DNA from: Clusia tigrina
Taxonomy: Eukaryota; Arthropoda; Insecta; Diptera; Clusiidae
Direction: 5' to 3'
Assembly (NCBI GenBank): GCA_920105625.2
Contig: OV050030.1
Location: 70,159,611 to 70,223,610, forward strand
Length of the DNA stretch: 64,000 nucleotides
Position numbers and translations under genes: made by a program
Notes under the pieces: generated by a model
The model's input: the letters and a program-made list of their open reading frames with translations, nothing else
The model's database searches: none
What the model was told of the DNA's origin: nothing
In this document: in pieces, positions 1 through 13,034 of the stretch
How positions within the stretch are numbered: position 1 is the stretch's first letter
Layout of the letters: each line of letters begins with the position of its first letter

Positions 1-160
1 GCAACTCAAACATTTGCATTTTTATTGCATTCAGTTTTTCTTCGGCTCACTGTTAGAATTTGCTCAATGGCGTCTTGCCGAGTAACACTCTGAATTATAT
101 ACGTATTTGATATTTTCAATATATATATGTATATATAATTCTCGCACACATATACGTGCA

Positions 161-898
161 TCACACATGTCTTTGTACATCAATTTTGTCCAATTCAGGT
201 AGTTGATCTCGAAAACGGAGCCATCGTGTGTGTAGGTCCATTGGTAATGCTGCATCCCAATCTAACTTTAATGTCCAAAGTTGCTGCAGAAATAGTTTTG
301 CCGATACGACTGCTGGTCCCATAAACCCAAGGGGATCAAAAAGACGCAGCAGTTTATGATGATTGGCGCACCATTTTCTCAGATTGAAGCCACCTTTGGC
401 GAGTAGCTGCTGAAGTTGAGCTTGAGCAAAAATGGCTTCTGTTAGGCTATTGCATACTGTCATGACATCGTCCACATAGAAATCCCTTTTGAAGGATTGC
501 GGCAGCGACTAGATGGTTGATCTTTTCATCTTGGGCGATTTGTTGCAAGCATTTTGTAGCCAAATAATGTGCTGATGTTGTTCCATATGTTACTGTATTT
601 AGCTTATAGAACTGAATTGGTAAAGTAAGTTCAGTTCTCCAAGCAATTAATTGAAGATTTCGATCCTGGTCGTTGATTAGGATCTGACGGTATATCTTCG
701 GTGAAAACGAATCTGGGCAACCGAAAGCGCTGTAATATGGTGAATAGATCGTTTTGAATTGTTGGACCAGTAGCTAGCACGTCATTTAGTGCAAGGTTCG
801 TTTATGACTTCGCTGATGCGTCAAAAACAACTCTCAATTTGGTGGTTGTGCTTGATGGCTTAAGGATACCATGATGTGGTAGGAAGTATGATGGGGAT
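161..898 (-). pseudogene. BEL-1 reverse transcriptase (C-terminal part, broken)
   Basis: The open stretch 161-475 contains VDDVMTVCNSLTEA, the BEL/Pao version of the RT catalytic YxDD region. It is followed by GGFNLRKWCANHH and LLRLFDPLGF, which resemble the connection to the RNase H domain. Upstream (476-898), RT core fragments in other frames include a YGTTSAHYLATKC-like stretch, so at least one frameshift separates the palm motifs. The frame ends at a stop at 161 without RNase H. It is not functional as it stands. Confidence 0.8.
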
Positions 899-899
899 T

Positions 900-1304
900 T
901 TATCTCTTCTTCCATATGGCCAAGTTGATAAAGTATATACATTCAAAGTCAGCATACATTCCTTTCAATGTGGGATCCTTGGTGAGCTTGCGTTCCAATG
1001 GCGTGAATCTCCTCAAGGCCACATCCTCAGAGTGTTCTAATCTTTCAGGTTTTTGTTTGAAAGGCAGTTGTATGACAAATCTGCCAAGTGCATTTCTTTT
1101 CATTGTTTGGCTAAAGTGTTCTTCGCACATCCTTTCCCCCTGTGTTTGTGTGGGAACCTTGGCATCTACTTCCTCTAGTATCCTAAATTTTTGTAGGTCA
1201 AAGTTTGTATTGGTCAGCACTCCGCATGTTAGTTCATCGAGGTAGTGGTTGTCTATTTTGCCCGCCACAATCCATCCAAAAACAGTGTTTTGTAATGTTG
1301 GCAA
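900..1304 (-). pseudogene. BEL-1 protease-RT linker and RT N-terminus
   Basis: This 134-codon stretch carries TVFGWIVAGK, FWxxEEVD-like FRILEEVDAK, CEEHFSQT and GRFVIQLPFK. These landmarks recur between the retropepsin and the RT in BEL/Pao polyproteins. It follows the protease ORF by only about 10 nt, with a TGA between them. It is the middle of one pol gene that is now split, with no independent start expected. Confidence 0.8.
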
Positions 1305-1313
1305 ACGAATTTG

Positions 1314-1862
1314 TCAGATGCTAAGAATGTCGTGATACAAATCTGCTCCCAACAGAATGTCAATAGGCCCTGGGGTGTTGAATGCTGGGTCTGCCAACTT
1401 AATGTTGTGTGGTATTTCCCAGCTGGTGGTATCTATGTCTATCGATGCTTGCGGTAGAGTTATTTGTTCGAAATTGGCCGAGAAATTACATGTTCGGGAT
1501 GCTATTTTTGTGTTGACATGCCTTTGGGACTGTTGATTGGCGTGCCCGATGCCCTTTATTGTTAACAGCTCAGCCTTTCCTTTGAATCCTAGTCTATTAG
1601 CTAGCTCCACCGTTATGAGATTTAGCTGGGAGCCTAAATCTAGTAAGGCTAGGCATTCGATAGTGGCTCCTGAGTGGTCGATTAATTTCGCCACTGCTGT
1701 ACCCAGTGTGACATACTTAGTGCTTGCTTGAGTAGCTAATATGCTGTGTTGGTCGAAACTTGCAGTTAACGTCTTATCTTTCGTATGACCAGGTTGAATT
1801 CTTGAATTATTAGTATTTGAAGCTGGAGAGGGTTGGGTTATGGCTCCTTCAAAGTGTAGCAT
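1314..1862 (-). pseudogene. BEL-1 aspartic protease (DUF1758-like)
   Basis: This is a retropepsin-like domain of the BEL/Pao type. The landmarks are ECLALLDLGSQLNLIT (family consensus A.LDSGSQ.S.I; here DLG replaces DSG, so the catalytic neighbourhood is altered) and PIDILLGADLYHDIL near the C-terminus. The Asp of LLDLG is kept while the usual Ser is lost, which suggests impaired activity. Gag lies upstream and the RT linker downstream on the same strand. Confidence 0.82.
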
Positions 1863-3338
1863 AGTATTATGCTTTTTGGAGCACTTCCGGCATCCACTGA
1901 TTTGAGACAGTTTATGCAGAGATTATGACCTTTCACTTGTTGCAGCCGCTTGTCGGGGCTCAACTTGCCAAAGTCCTTACATGCGTAGAGGATGGTTAGT
2001 TCCACAAAGCGGACAATTGACGGTATTTGTTGCAAGTAGTGTACTTGCTTTGCTGATTGATTTGCTTCCTAAAGCCTCTAGAGCTTGGAAACGGGATTGC
2101 AGGAAGCTTAGGAAATCCTTGAATGATTGGAGTTCTCGTTGTTTAGCTAGCGATTGTTCATACAATGTCTGTGAAGCCTTGTCCAACTTCCTTATACATA
2201 TGAACAATAGAATAGGATCCCAGGTGCCAATGTCAATCTCGATGTTTTGTAATCCCAATACACATTCCTGGGTTGTGTCTTGGAAACGCTTTACACTGTC
2301 GGTTCCTTCTGCTACAACATTGGGTTGGTTGACAAGTTTACTTAGCAGTGCGTTTACCAGCAGCCTAGTATTCTCATAGCGCTCCTTTAGAATGCTCCAA
2401 GCTGTCAAGTAGCTTTCTTCTGTGGCTGGGAGGATTTTTATCAGGCGCTCGGCTCCTACTAAGTTGGACTTTAGGTAGATCAATTTCTGGCAGTTCGCTA
2501 TCTTCTGTTTATGGATCATTTCATTAAAGAGGTCATAAAATTGTTTCCAATTCAAATAATTTCCATCAAATTTAGGCAAGGTTATCTTGGGCAGATGTAA
2601 GGAATTATTTGCTACCGGTGTTGATGTAACTTCTGCGTCCCACTCACTTAAGAGCATCAGTACGGACTGTACTTCTTCTTCCAGGGTTATATATTGGTGT
2701 GTATCATAACCCACAAGAGTAGGATCAGCCGCCAATTCCCTTAGCTGATTGTTGATGTCTTCGATATGGTTCCAATGTTGTAGTATGTTGACTTTCTTGA
2801 ATGAAAGGAACTGTTTCGAGCGTCGATCCGTTTCGTCCATAATTGAATTTAGTTGCAGCCGCAGTGTCCTTATCACTTCGGCTTTGCGTCGAATTAACCG
2901 CGTAGACTCGCTTAGTCGACGATTGGTTGATGAGTCTCGCTGCGGGTTGGTACCTGCTGAATATGCCGTGTATCCAGTAGCACCTTGATGATCTATTGTG
3001 GCCGCAGGAGGACTATCTAACTTCTCCTCAATTGAGGTTTCTGGGTGTTGAGTCAGCTCCGCGAGGCGTCCCTCAAATATATCCCGATATGTTGATGAAA
3101 TAGCTGCAATTTTGACATAATAGTAGTTTTGAAAATATGCATGGTCAAGTGGAATGCCTGGCAAGGCTCTTAATTCCGAGTCCTGTTGCTCAAAAGATGT
3201 CCAGTATTCATCCAGTCGTCTTATGCGTTCCTCTTAATATATGACCGTTTTACGCTTTTCGGAGTCCTTTTTGAAGTTGCTTATGAGCGCTTCAATCTGC
3301 TGCCGAATCCGCTCCTTGTGCTTCGCAAGAGTCTCCAT
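1863..3338 (-). pseudogene. gag: BEL-1 gag (DUF1759-like) with internal stop
   Basis: The longest open part (1977-3164) carries ITLPKFDGNYLNWKQFYD and IYLKSNLVGAERLIKILP, typical of the BEL/Pao Gag core (DUF1759). A CPLCGTNHPLRM zinc-knuckle-like motif follows near its end. A better start is the ATG at 3338-3336, which opens a helical, charged N-terminus in the same frame. That frame is interrupted by a TAA at 3234-3236, so the gene is probably dead. The C-terminal knuckle region (about 1863-1980) runs on in another frame. Confidence 0.8.
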
Positions 3339-3373
3339 GTTAAGCTTCTACGATGATTGTGATAAGGCACAGC

Positions 3374-3391
3374 ATCACGTCGGGGTCACCA
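3374..3391 (-). other. Primer-binding site of BEL-1
   Basis: Read on the minus strand, TTGGTGACCCCGACGTGAT follows directly on an LTR end in ...TTAACA. Its position between LTR and gag and its TGGxGACCCC form fit a BEL/Pao primer-binding site. The matching tRNA was not identified. Confidence 0.65.
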
Positions 3392-3392
3392 A

Positions 3393-3760
3393 TGTTAAGA
3401 GTGGAAATTCTTTTATTCCACCTTACTTAAGCTGGGTCCTGGTAGATACACCAGACCCTTGTTGTATGGTTATGAAATAGCCTAGGTGCAAAACCATACT
3501 AATATTGAACGAAGATACTGGTGCTTATAACCAGACCTTCGATAATTATGTGGGAAGTAGCCTAGGTACAAAACCAAGACTATTGTTGAGTGAAGGTACT
3601 AGTGCATATAACCAGACCTTCCGTTTGGCGCCTCACACGTTCGTAGAATTTTCGAGCTATATTCCTGCTGCCAAACATCTCGATTTCCTCGCATTCTCTC
3701 TTTTCGGCTTCTCGTTTCTATCGCCTAAAAAGACGCTTGTCTTCCCTTCTCTTCTCTCGA
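3393..3760 (-). repeat. BEL-1 5' LTR (outer edge uncertain)
   Basis: The inner edge (plus-strand TGTTAAG at 3393) is set by the adjacent primer-binding site. Internally there are repeated blocks: CCTAGGTRCAAAACCA...CCAGACCTTC occurs at 3481-3541 and again at 3561-3622, 80 bp apart. A shorter related piece (GGTAGATACACCAGACC) lies at 3441-3457. There is no second LTR copy in the window to fix the outer end. Confidence 0.6.
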
Positions 3761-3764
3761 GATC

Positions 3765-4384
3765 GACTGCTCGTGGAGGCTGAACTTACCGACGGTTGGT
3801 TCAAAAATGCTTTCTTTGCCCACCTTGGCATTGAAGTCACCTAGCACAATTTTTACATCGTGGCGGAAGCATCGATCGAAGGTTTTTTCTAGTTGATCGT
3901 AGAAGGCATCCTTGGTGTTTTCGTCTTTCTCATCCGTCGGAGCATGTGCGCAGATTAGGCTGATGTTAAAGTATTTCGCCTTAATGCGGAGTGTGGCAAG
4001 CCTGTCGTCTACTGGGGTAAATCCCAGGACTTCATCTCGCAGTCGTTTGCTTACCACAAAACCTACACCGAGGCTGCGCTTCGTCGCATGTCAGCTGTAG
4101 TAGATGTCACATGTAGCTTTTTTTGAACGTCCATGTCCCGTCCATCGCATTTCCTGGAGTGCGGTGACGTCAGCTTTATATTTTTCGAGGACGTCAACCA
4201 GCTGGATAGAGGCACCTTCCCTATTAAAGGTCCGGACATTCCAGGTGCATATCCTTAAATCGTGTTCCTTATAACGTTTGCGGGGGTTGTCGTCAATAGT
4301 TGTGGGGTATTTCATCCGAGGCTTCAATCTTATATTCACTGGATTATTTTTTTTTTTATGTGGCGGGTTCCAAGCCCAGCGCAC
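3765..4384 (-). pseudogene. RTE-like non-LTR endonuclease (5' fragment)
   Basis: This is an endonuclease/exonuclease/phosphatase-fold domain from a non-LTR retrotransposon. The N-terminal motifs LRICTWNVRT and VTALQEMRW lie in 4091-4384. The next stretch, 3725-4057, carries ISLICAHAPT and the catalytic VLGDFNAKVG followed by EPTVGKFSLHE. The form is typical of RTE-clade elements, which insect annotations often name craniofacial development protein 2-like. The two parts are in different frames with a shift near 4060-4090. No RT follows: the sequence joins the BEL-1 LTR near 3765. Confidence 0.78.
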
Positions 4385-4784
4385 AACCCTAATCTAGGGA
4401 TTTTTTTTTTTTTTTGGTGGTGGTAACCCACTTTGGGGGTATGGGCGCTGCCGTTGGTACCTATAGTACTCCTTCGCCATCGTTCTTACATGCGAGATCC
4501 CACCCGGCCTCGCACACTTTGATGAATCCTTAAACCGAATATGTGGCCGCAGCAAAGCTCCCTCTCTCGTTGGCCCTGACCAAGTATCCCACATGGGTTG
4601 GTTACCACTTCTTCACCTAGGTTGCTCAGGTTATCAGGGTGCACCACGTGGACGTGAGAGTAGGAAGATTTAAGAGACATGAGCCGTGAGAAGCAGGAAA
4701 CTCTAACGTAAACCTGTCCCCCTTGGCAACCCCAAGTAATAAAATGGTAATGCAAAAAAACAACATTTAATGTGCACAAAGTAC
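4385..4784 (-). mobile_element. Probable 5' leader of the RTE-like fragment
   Basis: This is sequence upstream (on the minus strand) of the endonuclease frame, with two A/T homopolymers (T runs at about 4349-4357 and 4400-4415). It has no recognisable domain. I assign it to the RTE-like element only by continuity, and the boundary near 4784 is a guess from the change to more AT-rich sequence. Confidence 0.35.
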
Positions 4785-7014
<2,230 letters not shown>

Positions 7015-7308
7015 ACTAATGCAACAACAACGCGAACAGCCAGATGACAGCAATGAATGGCACCGATTTCATATCAAAAAGTATAACATTATCTATTTTG
7101 ATCCTTATAATAATTAAAATAAATGAATTTTATAAGAAATATGTTAAGCGTCAAATCCGCAATAGGATATACTAAGTAAGGTATAGATAAAAAAAAAATA
7201 AAAAGAACAACAAATTTTTTTAAAACTATAATGCAATATTTTATCTTTAAGAAGTACGATAATTGCAAAATTAATTCGATTCACCATTCAAGGCATTACA
7301 AATAATTA
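7015..7308. other. AT-rich leader before Gypsy-1 gag
   Basis: No coding signal here. It lies between the first 117-bp repeat and the first Gypsy-1 gag codons, so it is probably 5' untranslated sequence. TGGCACCGATTTC near 7056 is only a weak primer-binding-site candidate. Confidence 0.4.
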
Positions 7309-8457
7309 ATGTCGCTACAGAAAGTTGTGCAGATTCTGAAAAATTTAAAGAAGAATCCAACACGCACATATACTTCTAAATTCATTGCAGACACTCCACA
7401 AGAATTAGAAATCATTCGCTTCAACTTAAGCACCGCCGAGTTAAACGAATTTCTTGGCCTAAGCAAACAAATAAAATCATTCGCTTCAACTTAAGCACCG
7501 CCGAGTTAAACGAATTTCTTGGCCTAAGCAAACAAATAAATAATTTATTAATAGCTAAATCCGAGCACACTATGGCAACTTCCGATCCTCTTCCCAACTG
7601 TTCTGTTGCAGCCTTTGATATTTGCACAGCAGCAAGAATCATACCAGATTTTGATGGTAAAATATCAACTCTATCGAAATTTATTGGTCTTGTTGAATTT
7701 TATGCAAAGACAATTCCAAACTCTCAAATACCTACACTGGTAGAATTTATATATGCAACGAAATTTTCAGACTCTGTCCACAATAAGTTGCTAGTTGAGC
7801 CAAAAGCAGTCACTGTAGAACAACTAGCAAACACCCTCAACAGAAACTTCAGGGTGCATACCAATGCAAATAAAATTCAAGCAGATTTAACTACTATCAA
7901 CCAAGGAAAATTGAAAGTATTCCAATATGCTACAAAAATAGAGAGCTTAATTGCAGGCCTCAGTAGCATACAGATCAATGAACAAGGTAATGAAAGCAAG
8001 GAATTAGTGATAAAATGTGATAAGCCTTGCAGCATTTAAAAAGGGTTTGAATAATAATTTAAAACCCACAGTAATAGCAGCTAGGCCGCAGACATTAACA
8101 GAAGCAATCCCAATAGCAACAGAATTAGAAGCAGAAAATACACCATATGCACAGTTTAATAGACCACAGAATTTCAGCATGAACAGACAACGAAATTACA
8201 ATAAAAATAACGTACGACGGTACGAGAATACGAACAGAAACCAAAACGAACGTGACAAACAGTCGCACCGAAATTACAACAATAACACACGGCGGCATGA
8301 AACGGATACCAAAATGCCCGTGATAATCAGTCGCATTTAAATTACAATAACTACAATAAGCGACAAAACAATCAAAACAATGGTACCGGCCAAGAGTGTT
8401 CGGGGCACACCCCCGGCCAAGAGTGTCCGGGGCACACCGCGAAAATGCTGAGCACGT
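7309..8457 (+). pseudogene. gag: Gypsy-1 gag (broken)
   Basis: The main open part (7572-8039) includes ARIIPDFDGKISTLSKFIGLV, a gypsy-type capsid start (IPxFDG...L..FI). It continues in another frame at 8017-8340 with GLNNNLKPTVIAARPQTLTEAI and an Asn/Arg-rich tail. A perfect 65-bp tandem duplication (7411-7475, 7476-7540) shifts the N-terminal frame. At the C-terminus a 27-bp unit is repeated twice (8386-8412, 8413-8439), encoding PGQEC(S/P)GHT. This may be what is left of a zinc knuckle. Confidence 0.8.
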
Positions 8458-9470
8458 AATAAACTCAGTAAATTTAGATACAAATAGTAATTATATAGAT
8501 ATAAGAATAGCAGATAGAAATTTAAAATTTTTAATAGATACGGGAGCAGACATTTCATTGATAAAACAAGAATATGTCAACCCCAAAACTGTAGATAATA
8601 AGAAATGCATTTCGATTAAGGGAATATTTAATAAGGCAACATCTACATTAGGTTTAGTAGAAACAGAATTAACTTTAGATAATCAAACCATTACACATAA
8701 ACTTCACGTGATTAACAATGAGGTACCAAAAGCAACAAATGGTATACTAGGAAGGGATTTCCTATTAAAACATCAATGTAAATTAGACTATGAAACGTGC
8801 ACACTACAAATGCACATAAATGACGAACAAGTTACTGTACCAATAAACACACAGCTAAAAATAGCGGACACTATCTCTATACAACCAAGAAGTCAAGTGC
8901 TACACGCTCTGTCAGTACAAATAGCAGAGGATAGTTTAGTACACAGCATGGAAATAGCAAAGGGTGTTTTTGTGGCCAATACTTTGATACCCAAAGATGG
9001 ACGTAAACACATAGCGATTATAAATACAACAAGCTCTGAAGTAACATTGGAATATATTTCGCTCACAGTAGAACCTGTAGCAAACTTTTATATTGTAGCA
9101 AGAAATAAAAATACCACAAGCAATAATCATGATAGATTTTCACAAATCAAAGATCTTCTAAAACTCAACAAATTAGGTAGCAAAGAGAAAAATTCAATAG
9201 TCGACATATGTCGCAAATATCAAGATATTTTTTATTTAGAAGGAGAAACATTATCAGTAAATAATTTTTATGAGCAAAACATATCCACCATAAACAACAC
9301 TCCAGTATATATAAGAAACTATAGGCTACCAAATGTACAAAAAGATGAGATAGATGGCCAAGTTTATGAACTTCTACAAAACGACATTACTGAACCATTA
9401 GCCCATACAATTCTCCCCTACTGGTTGTACCTAAAAAGAGTAATAATGGTGAGAAGAAATGGAGATTGGT
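8458..9470 (+). pseudogene. pol: Gypsy-1 protease and RT N-terminus
   Basis: This is part of the open frame 8396-9490. The retropepsin active site LKFLIDTGADISLI is intact near 8526, and GILGRDFLLKHQCKLDY follows near 8740 as the second protease landmark. After a spacer the frame reaches VYIRNYRLPNVQKDEIDGQV and LLQNDITEP, the N-terminal fingers of a gypsy RT. It then loses phase around 9410-9466. Retroviral-type proteases act as dimers on Gag-Pol. Here the domain is readable but the polyprotein is broken. Confidence 0.85.
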
Positions 9471-10176
9471 TGTTGATTTTAGAGCACTAAACAAAAAGAT
9501 AGTAGATGACAAGTTTCCTCTATCTCGTTTAGATGACGTTCTAGATAAATTAAATAAAGCTAAATATTTCTCAACCTTGGACATGACTAGCTCTTTTCAC
9601 CAGATTCCTCTTGAACCAAAATGCAGACCTCTCACAGCATTTTCAACCAGTTCAGGACACTTTCATTTCAAACGCCTACCATTCGGTTTAAAAATCTCTA
9701 CCAACAGTTTTCAACGTATGCTTTCGCTTGCGCTGAGTGGACTCCAAGAGTCGGCTTTCCTTTATGTAGATGATATCATTGTATTTGGAGCCAACCTTAG
9801 AGAACACAATATCAATCTAACCAAAGTATTGGAAACACTGCAGCAATATAATTTAAAATTAAATCCAACCAAATGTAACTTCTTAAAATCCGAAGTAGTG
9901 TATTTAGGTCATTTAATCGCTGCTAACGGTATCACTACCGATCCAAGCAAGAATGATGCCATTAAAAACTACCCTAAGCCATTAAATGCTGATGACACGA
10001 GAAGATTTGTTGCATTCTGTAATTATTACAGAAGATTTGTCAACAATTTCGCACATATTGCAAAACCACTAAATGCATTATTAAAGAAAAATGCCATATT
10101 TCATTGGGATGACAAATGTGAAACTGCATTCCAAACACTTAACTTAAGCAAAAACTTATATCTCCTCCTATACTAA
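9466..10176 (+). pseudogene. pol: Gypsy-1 reverse transcriptase
   Basis: RT palm motifs are visible in order: VDFRALNKK, FSTLDMTSSFHQIPL, LPFGLKISTNSFQRM, FLYVDDIIVFG (catalytic YVDD), LNPTKCNFLKSEVVYLGH, then the connection FCNYYRRFVNNF. The frame is out of phase with both the protease frame before it and the RNase H frame after it, so at least two indels have occurred. The catalytic residues themselves are kept. Confidence 0.9.
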
Positions 10177-11830
10177 GTTACCCAAATTTCACCAAAATGT
10201 TTTATACTCACGACTGATGCGTCCAATCATGCGTTAGGTGCAATATTATCGCAAGGAGAGGTTGGTAAAGATAAGCCAATCGCTTATGCGAGTAGAACAC
10301 TCAACAAACATGAGTTGAACAAACCAGTAATTGAGAAGGAACTTTTGGCGATTCATTGGGGTATTAACTATTTTAGGCCATATTTATTTGGCAAAAAGTT
10401 TATAGTTTACACTGACCACAGACCACGTGTGAGTCTTTTCACACACAAAAATCCCTCTTCAAAACTTACCAGAATTAGGATGGATCTCATGGAATATGAT
10501 ATCACTATCCTATTCAAACAAGGTAAAATGAATACTAATGCCGATGCCCTATCAAGAATTACGCTTCAGTCTGATGAACTAAAAAACATGCTACCAAAGA
10601 GCATAGATGTTATAACCCGAGCCATGACGGGAAAACGCTCAAAAGCGGAGAATACTGAAAAACAGAACACAGAAGATTCTGTAACAAGAGCAGATGTTGA
10701 AACGCGTGAACCAGTGCAGTCTGATCAGCTACACATATGGCATGCAACTTCGATATCTGATACTAAAAACATGAATAAATTGCAATTTAAAAAAATAAAT
10801 AATGGAGGAATGAAAATAAATAAGAAGAGGCCCAATTTAAGAATAAAAGCAGATAAACGAATAATGATTGCAGGATATGAGAATGACACTCTACCAGAGA
10901 TAAAATTGGTTTTGAAGAATCTCATATCAAAAATGAACAATACACATATACATAGACTATGCATAGCATCTGATGACGACCTACTAACTAAAATAGGAAT
11001 ATCAGAATTTAAGAAAATTTATAATGATCTGCAGAGAACTCAAACAAATAGTTTGAAGTTGCTCATATATGAACCTCCCATAGAAATATCAGACAAAGTT
11101 GAAATGAAACAATTGATAAAAAACTACCATGACACAAAATATGGTGGGCATAGTGGCATACAAAAAACCGTAGCTAGACTAAAACAGAAATATATATGGA
11201 AAGGTATGCGGAAGATGGTAAAAGCATACATAAATGATTGTGATATGTGTGCAAGAGCTAAAATTCTACGTCACACAAAAGAACAATTTACTGTTACAGA
11301 AACACCAAGCAGCTCTTTTGAACTAATGACAATTGACACTGTAGGACCCCTACGGCCGTCAAATGCCTTTAGATACATTCTCACAGCACAGTGCGATCTA
11401 ACAAAGTTTGTGATTGCAGTTCCTTTAGAATCCAAAGATGCAGTAACTGTAGCTAGAACGATAGTTGATCATATCATACTGAAGTATGGATATTTTAAAA
11501 AATTGAGGACAGACAAGGGAACTGAATTCACAAATGAGTTATTAAACAACATATGTAAACTTTTATATATTGAAAAAACAGTTTCAGCCCCGTTCATCAT
11601 GAATCCTTAGGTTCCATTGAAAGAAACCATAGAGTACTAAATGAATACCTCATGTGCCTACAACAGCAAGACACATGGGATGACATTTTGCCATATTACA
11701 CATTCTTCTATAACACAACACCACATGTAACTACAGGTTACACTCCATTCGAATTGGTTTCGGAAAATTATGCACATTACCATGTGAAATATTTAGAGAT
11801 AAAGAAATGATATATGATATTGATAATTAT
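10177..11830 (+). pseudogene. pol: Gypsy-1 RNase H and integrase
   Basis: RNase H begins before the 10315-11610 frame (LTTDASNHALGAILSQGEV) and continues with IEKELLAIHWGINYFRPYLFG and YTDHRP. The integrase has an HHCC zinc region (GGHSGIQKT...CDMCARAK), then IDTVGPL and TDKGTEF, the first two acidic catalytic positions. A stop at 11608-11610 separates these from the third (GSIERNHR), which continues in another frame to about 11810. More fragments reach about 12030. Inactive. Confidence 0.88.
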
Positions 11831-12030
11831 TGCAATGAATTGAAATTAAAATTGAAATACGCTCAGCAACAAGCTAGTACATTGTTAGTACAAAACAAAT
11901 ATATAGATACAAAACAAATATAGTATATTTGAGAAATTGTAATAGAAAGAAACTAGGCTTACCATATAAGGGACCATACAAAATCATAAGACAAGAAGGT
12001 CCAAATAGTTACATAGAATTAAATAGCAAA

Positions 12031-12147
12031 TATGAATATCTGAGCCTTGAGGCTTAATTTCTAAGAGCGGCCTTTGGCCTAATTTCTCGGCGTTATATCC
12101 ACGCCTATATAATAAGGATACCTTTCATATTCAGGGCGCCCCAATGT
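12031..12147. repeat. 117-bp direct repeat, copy 2 (hairpin-rich)
   Basis: Second copy of 6898-7014. The middle hairpin here reads GGCC-TTT-GGCC (12069-12079), against GGTC-TTT-GACC in copy 1. That is two changes that keep pairing. The third stem (GGCGT...ACGCC) is perfect here and has one mismatch in copy 1. The copies diverge completely after CCCCAATGT. Confidence 0.75.
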
Positions 12148-13034
12148 TCACGTCAGGACGAATTCTTTGAAAAATACATTATAAATATATAGATACATAT
12201 ATTACACTTTTTATATTCCCTAGTTATCAGCCAATTAAGCATTTAATTATTATAAATATAAGGTCAATAAAGAATAAGTCGTTCAGTGTTGATGTGGCGG
12301 TTCCAGAATAGAATCAATCTTTTACTTTTTTGATGCTTCGTGGCTAACCCTCCGTAACTGAAAAAAATTGAAAATTAAAACCGGGAAAAATCAAATAAGT
12401 CTTCAAAACATTTGATATTAAACAAATAACAAGTAAATTATAGTTAATATAATAAATTCAACTAAGTGTCTAAAATACCAAGAAAAGTGCTAAAATAAAC
12501 CTAGTCTGCAAAGACTTTAAATAATAAGTGAAACTAAATCCTAGTCCGCAAATATTTTAAATAATAAATGAAACGGAATCCTAGTCCGCAAAGACTTGGA
12601 ACTTAGACCAGACGAAGAAGAACAGCAAGGAGCTGCTAACACCCAACCAGGCAAGTGATCGACCATCGAACCACTAGTAGGCCACAGCTAAAGAGGAAAA
12701 CTATGAATCGTCCTCATGAAGCCATTAATTTTATTTATTCGTAAGTCAAATCCATTTTAACAACTTAAAGAAAATTATAGGAACTATACAATTTTTTTTT
12801 CCAATTAAAAAAATATATATATATTAAGAATTTACCTAAGAAAAATTTCAATAAAGAAATATATTTGTAAAAGGACTTTACTTTTCAAATTTAAGGAAAA
12901 TCATTGAAAGTGTAAAAAAATATTCAAATAATTTTTTTCCAAGTGAAAATTTTTTTTCTGTATTCTGAAAGTATATATTGTAAACTAGAATTTAAGGAAA
13001 ATTATTGAAATTGTGAACATTTTGCTAAAATATT
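12148..13034 (+). other. Presumed leader of errantivirus D, with repeats
   Basis: AT-rich and non-coding. It holds a 40-bp tandem repeat of about 2.5 copies (12500-12539, 12540-12579, 12580-12600; core CCTAGTCYGCAAA). A pair of AATTTAAGGAAAATYATTGA segments lies near 12889 and 12990. The position between a presumed LTR end and gag corresponds to the place of the insulator repeats in Drosophila gypsy. No LTR could be delimited. Confidence 0.45.
12500..12600. repeat. 40-bp tandem repeat, 2.5 copies
   Basis: The three starts CCTAGTCTGCAAAG, CCTAGTCCGCAAAT and CCTAGTCCGCAAAG are spaced exactly 40 bp. The first two units share an AAATAATAARTGAAAC body and the third is cut short. Confidence 0.85.

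Larger units (their letters stand above)
161..3760 (-). mobile_element. BEL/Pao LTR retrotransposon BEL-1, 3'-truncated
   Basis: Read on the minus strand the order is LTR (about 3760-3393), primer-binding site, gag, DUF1758-type protease, linker, reverse transcriptase. This is the order typical of BEL/Pao. The element stops in the RT-RNase H connection near 161, where AT-rich microsatellite-like sequence begins, so RNase H, integrase and the 3' LTR are absent. Reading frames are broken by at least one nonsense codon in gag and by shifts in RT. The outer LTR edge is uncertain because it runs into an RTE-like fragment around 3760. It is the only LTR element in the window on the minus strand. 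Confidence 0.85.
7309..12030 (+). mobile_element. Ty3/gypsy retrotransposon Gypsy-1 (degenerate)
   Basis: The order is gag, protease, RT, RNase H, integrase on the plus strand. A 65-bp tandem duplication in gag, a shift before the RT, a shift between RT and RNase H and a break inside the integrase make it inactive. No env was found after the integrase. It is bracketed by two 117-bp direct repeats that may be LTR remnants, but no polypurine tract is evident before the second. Confidence 0.85.

Noticed and set aside
12306..12325. TGGCGGTTCCAG near 12296 as a primer-binding site for errantivirus D
   Set aside because: No LTR end could be shown next to it and it does not match the tRNA-Ser, -Lys or -Arg forms I know.
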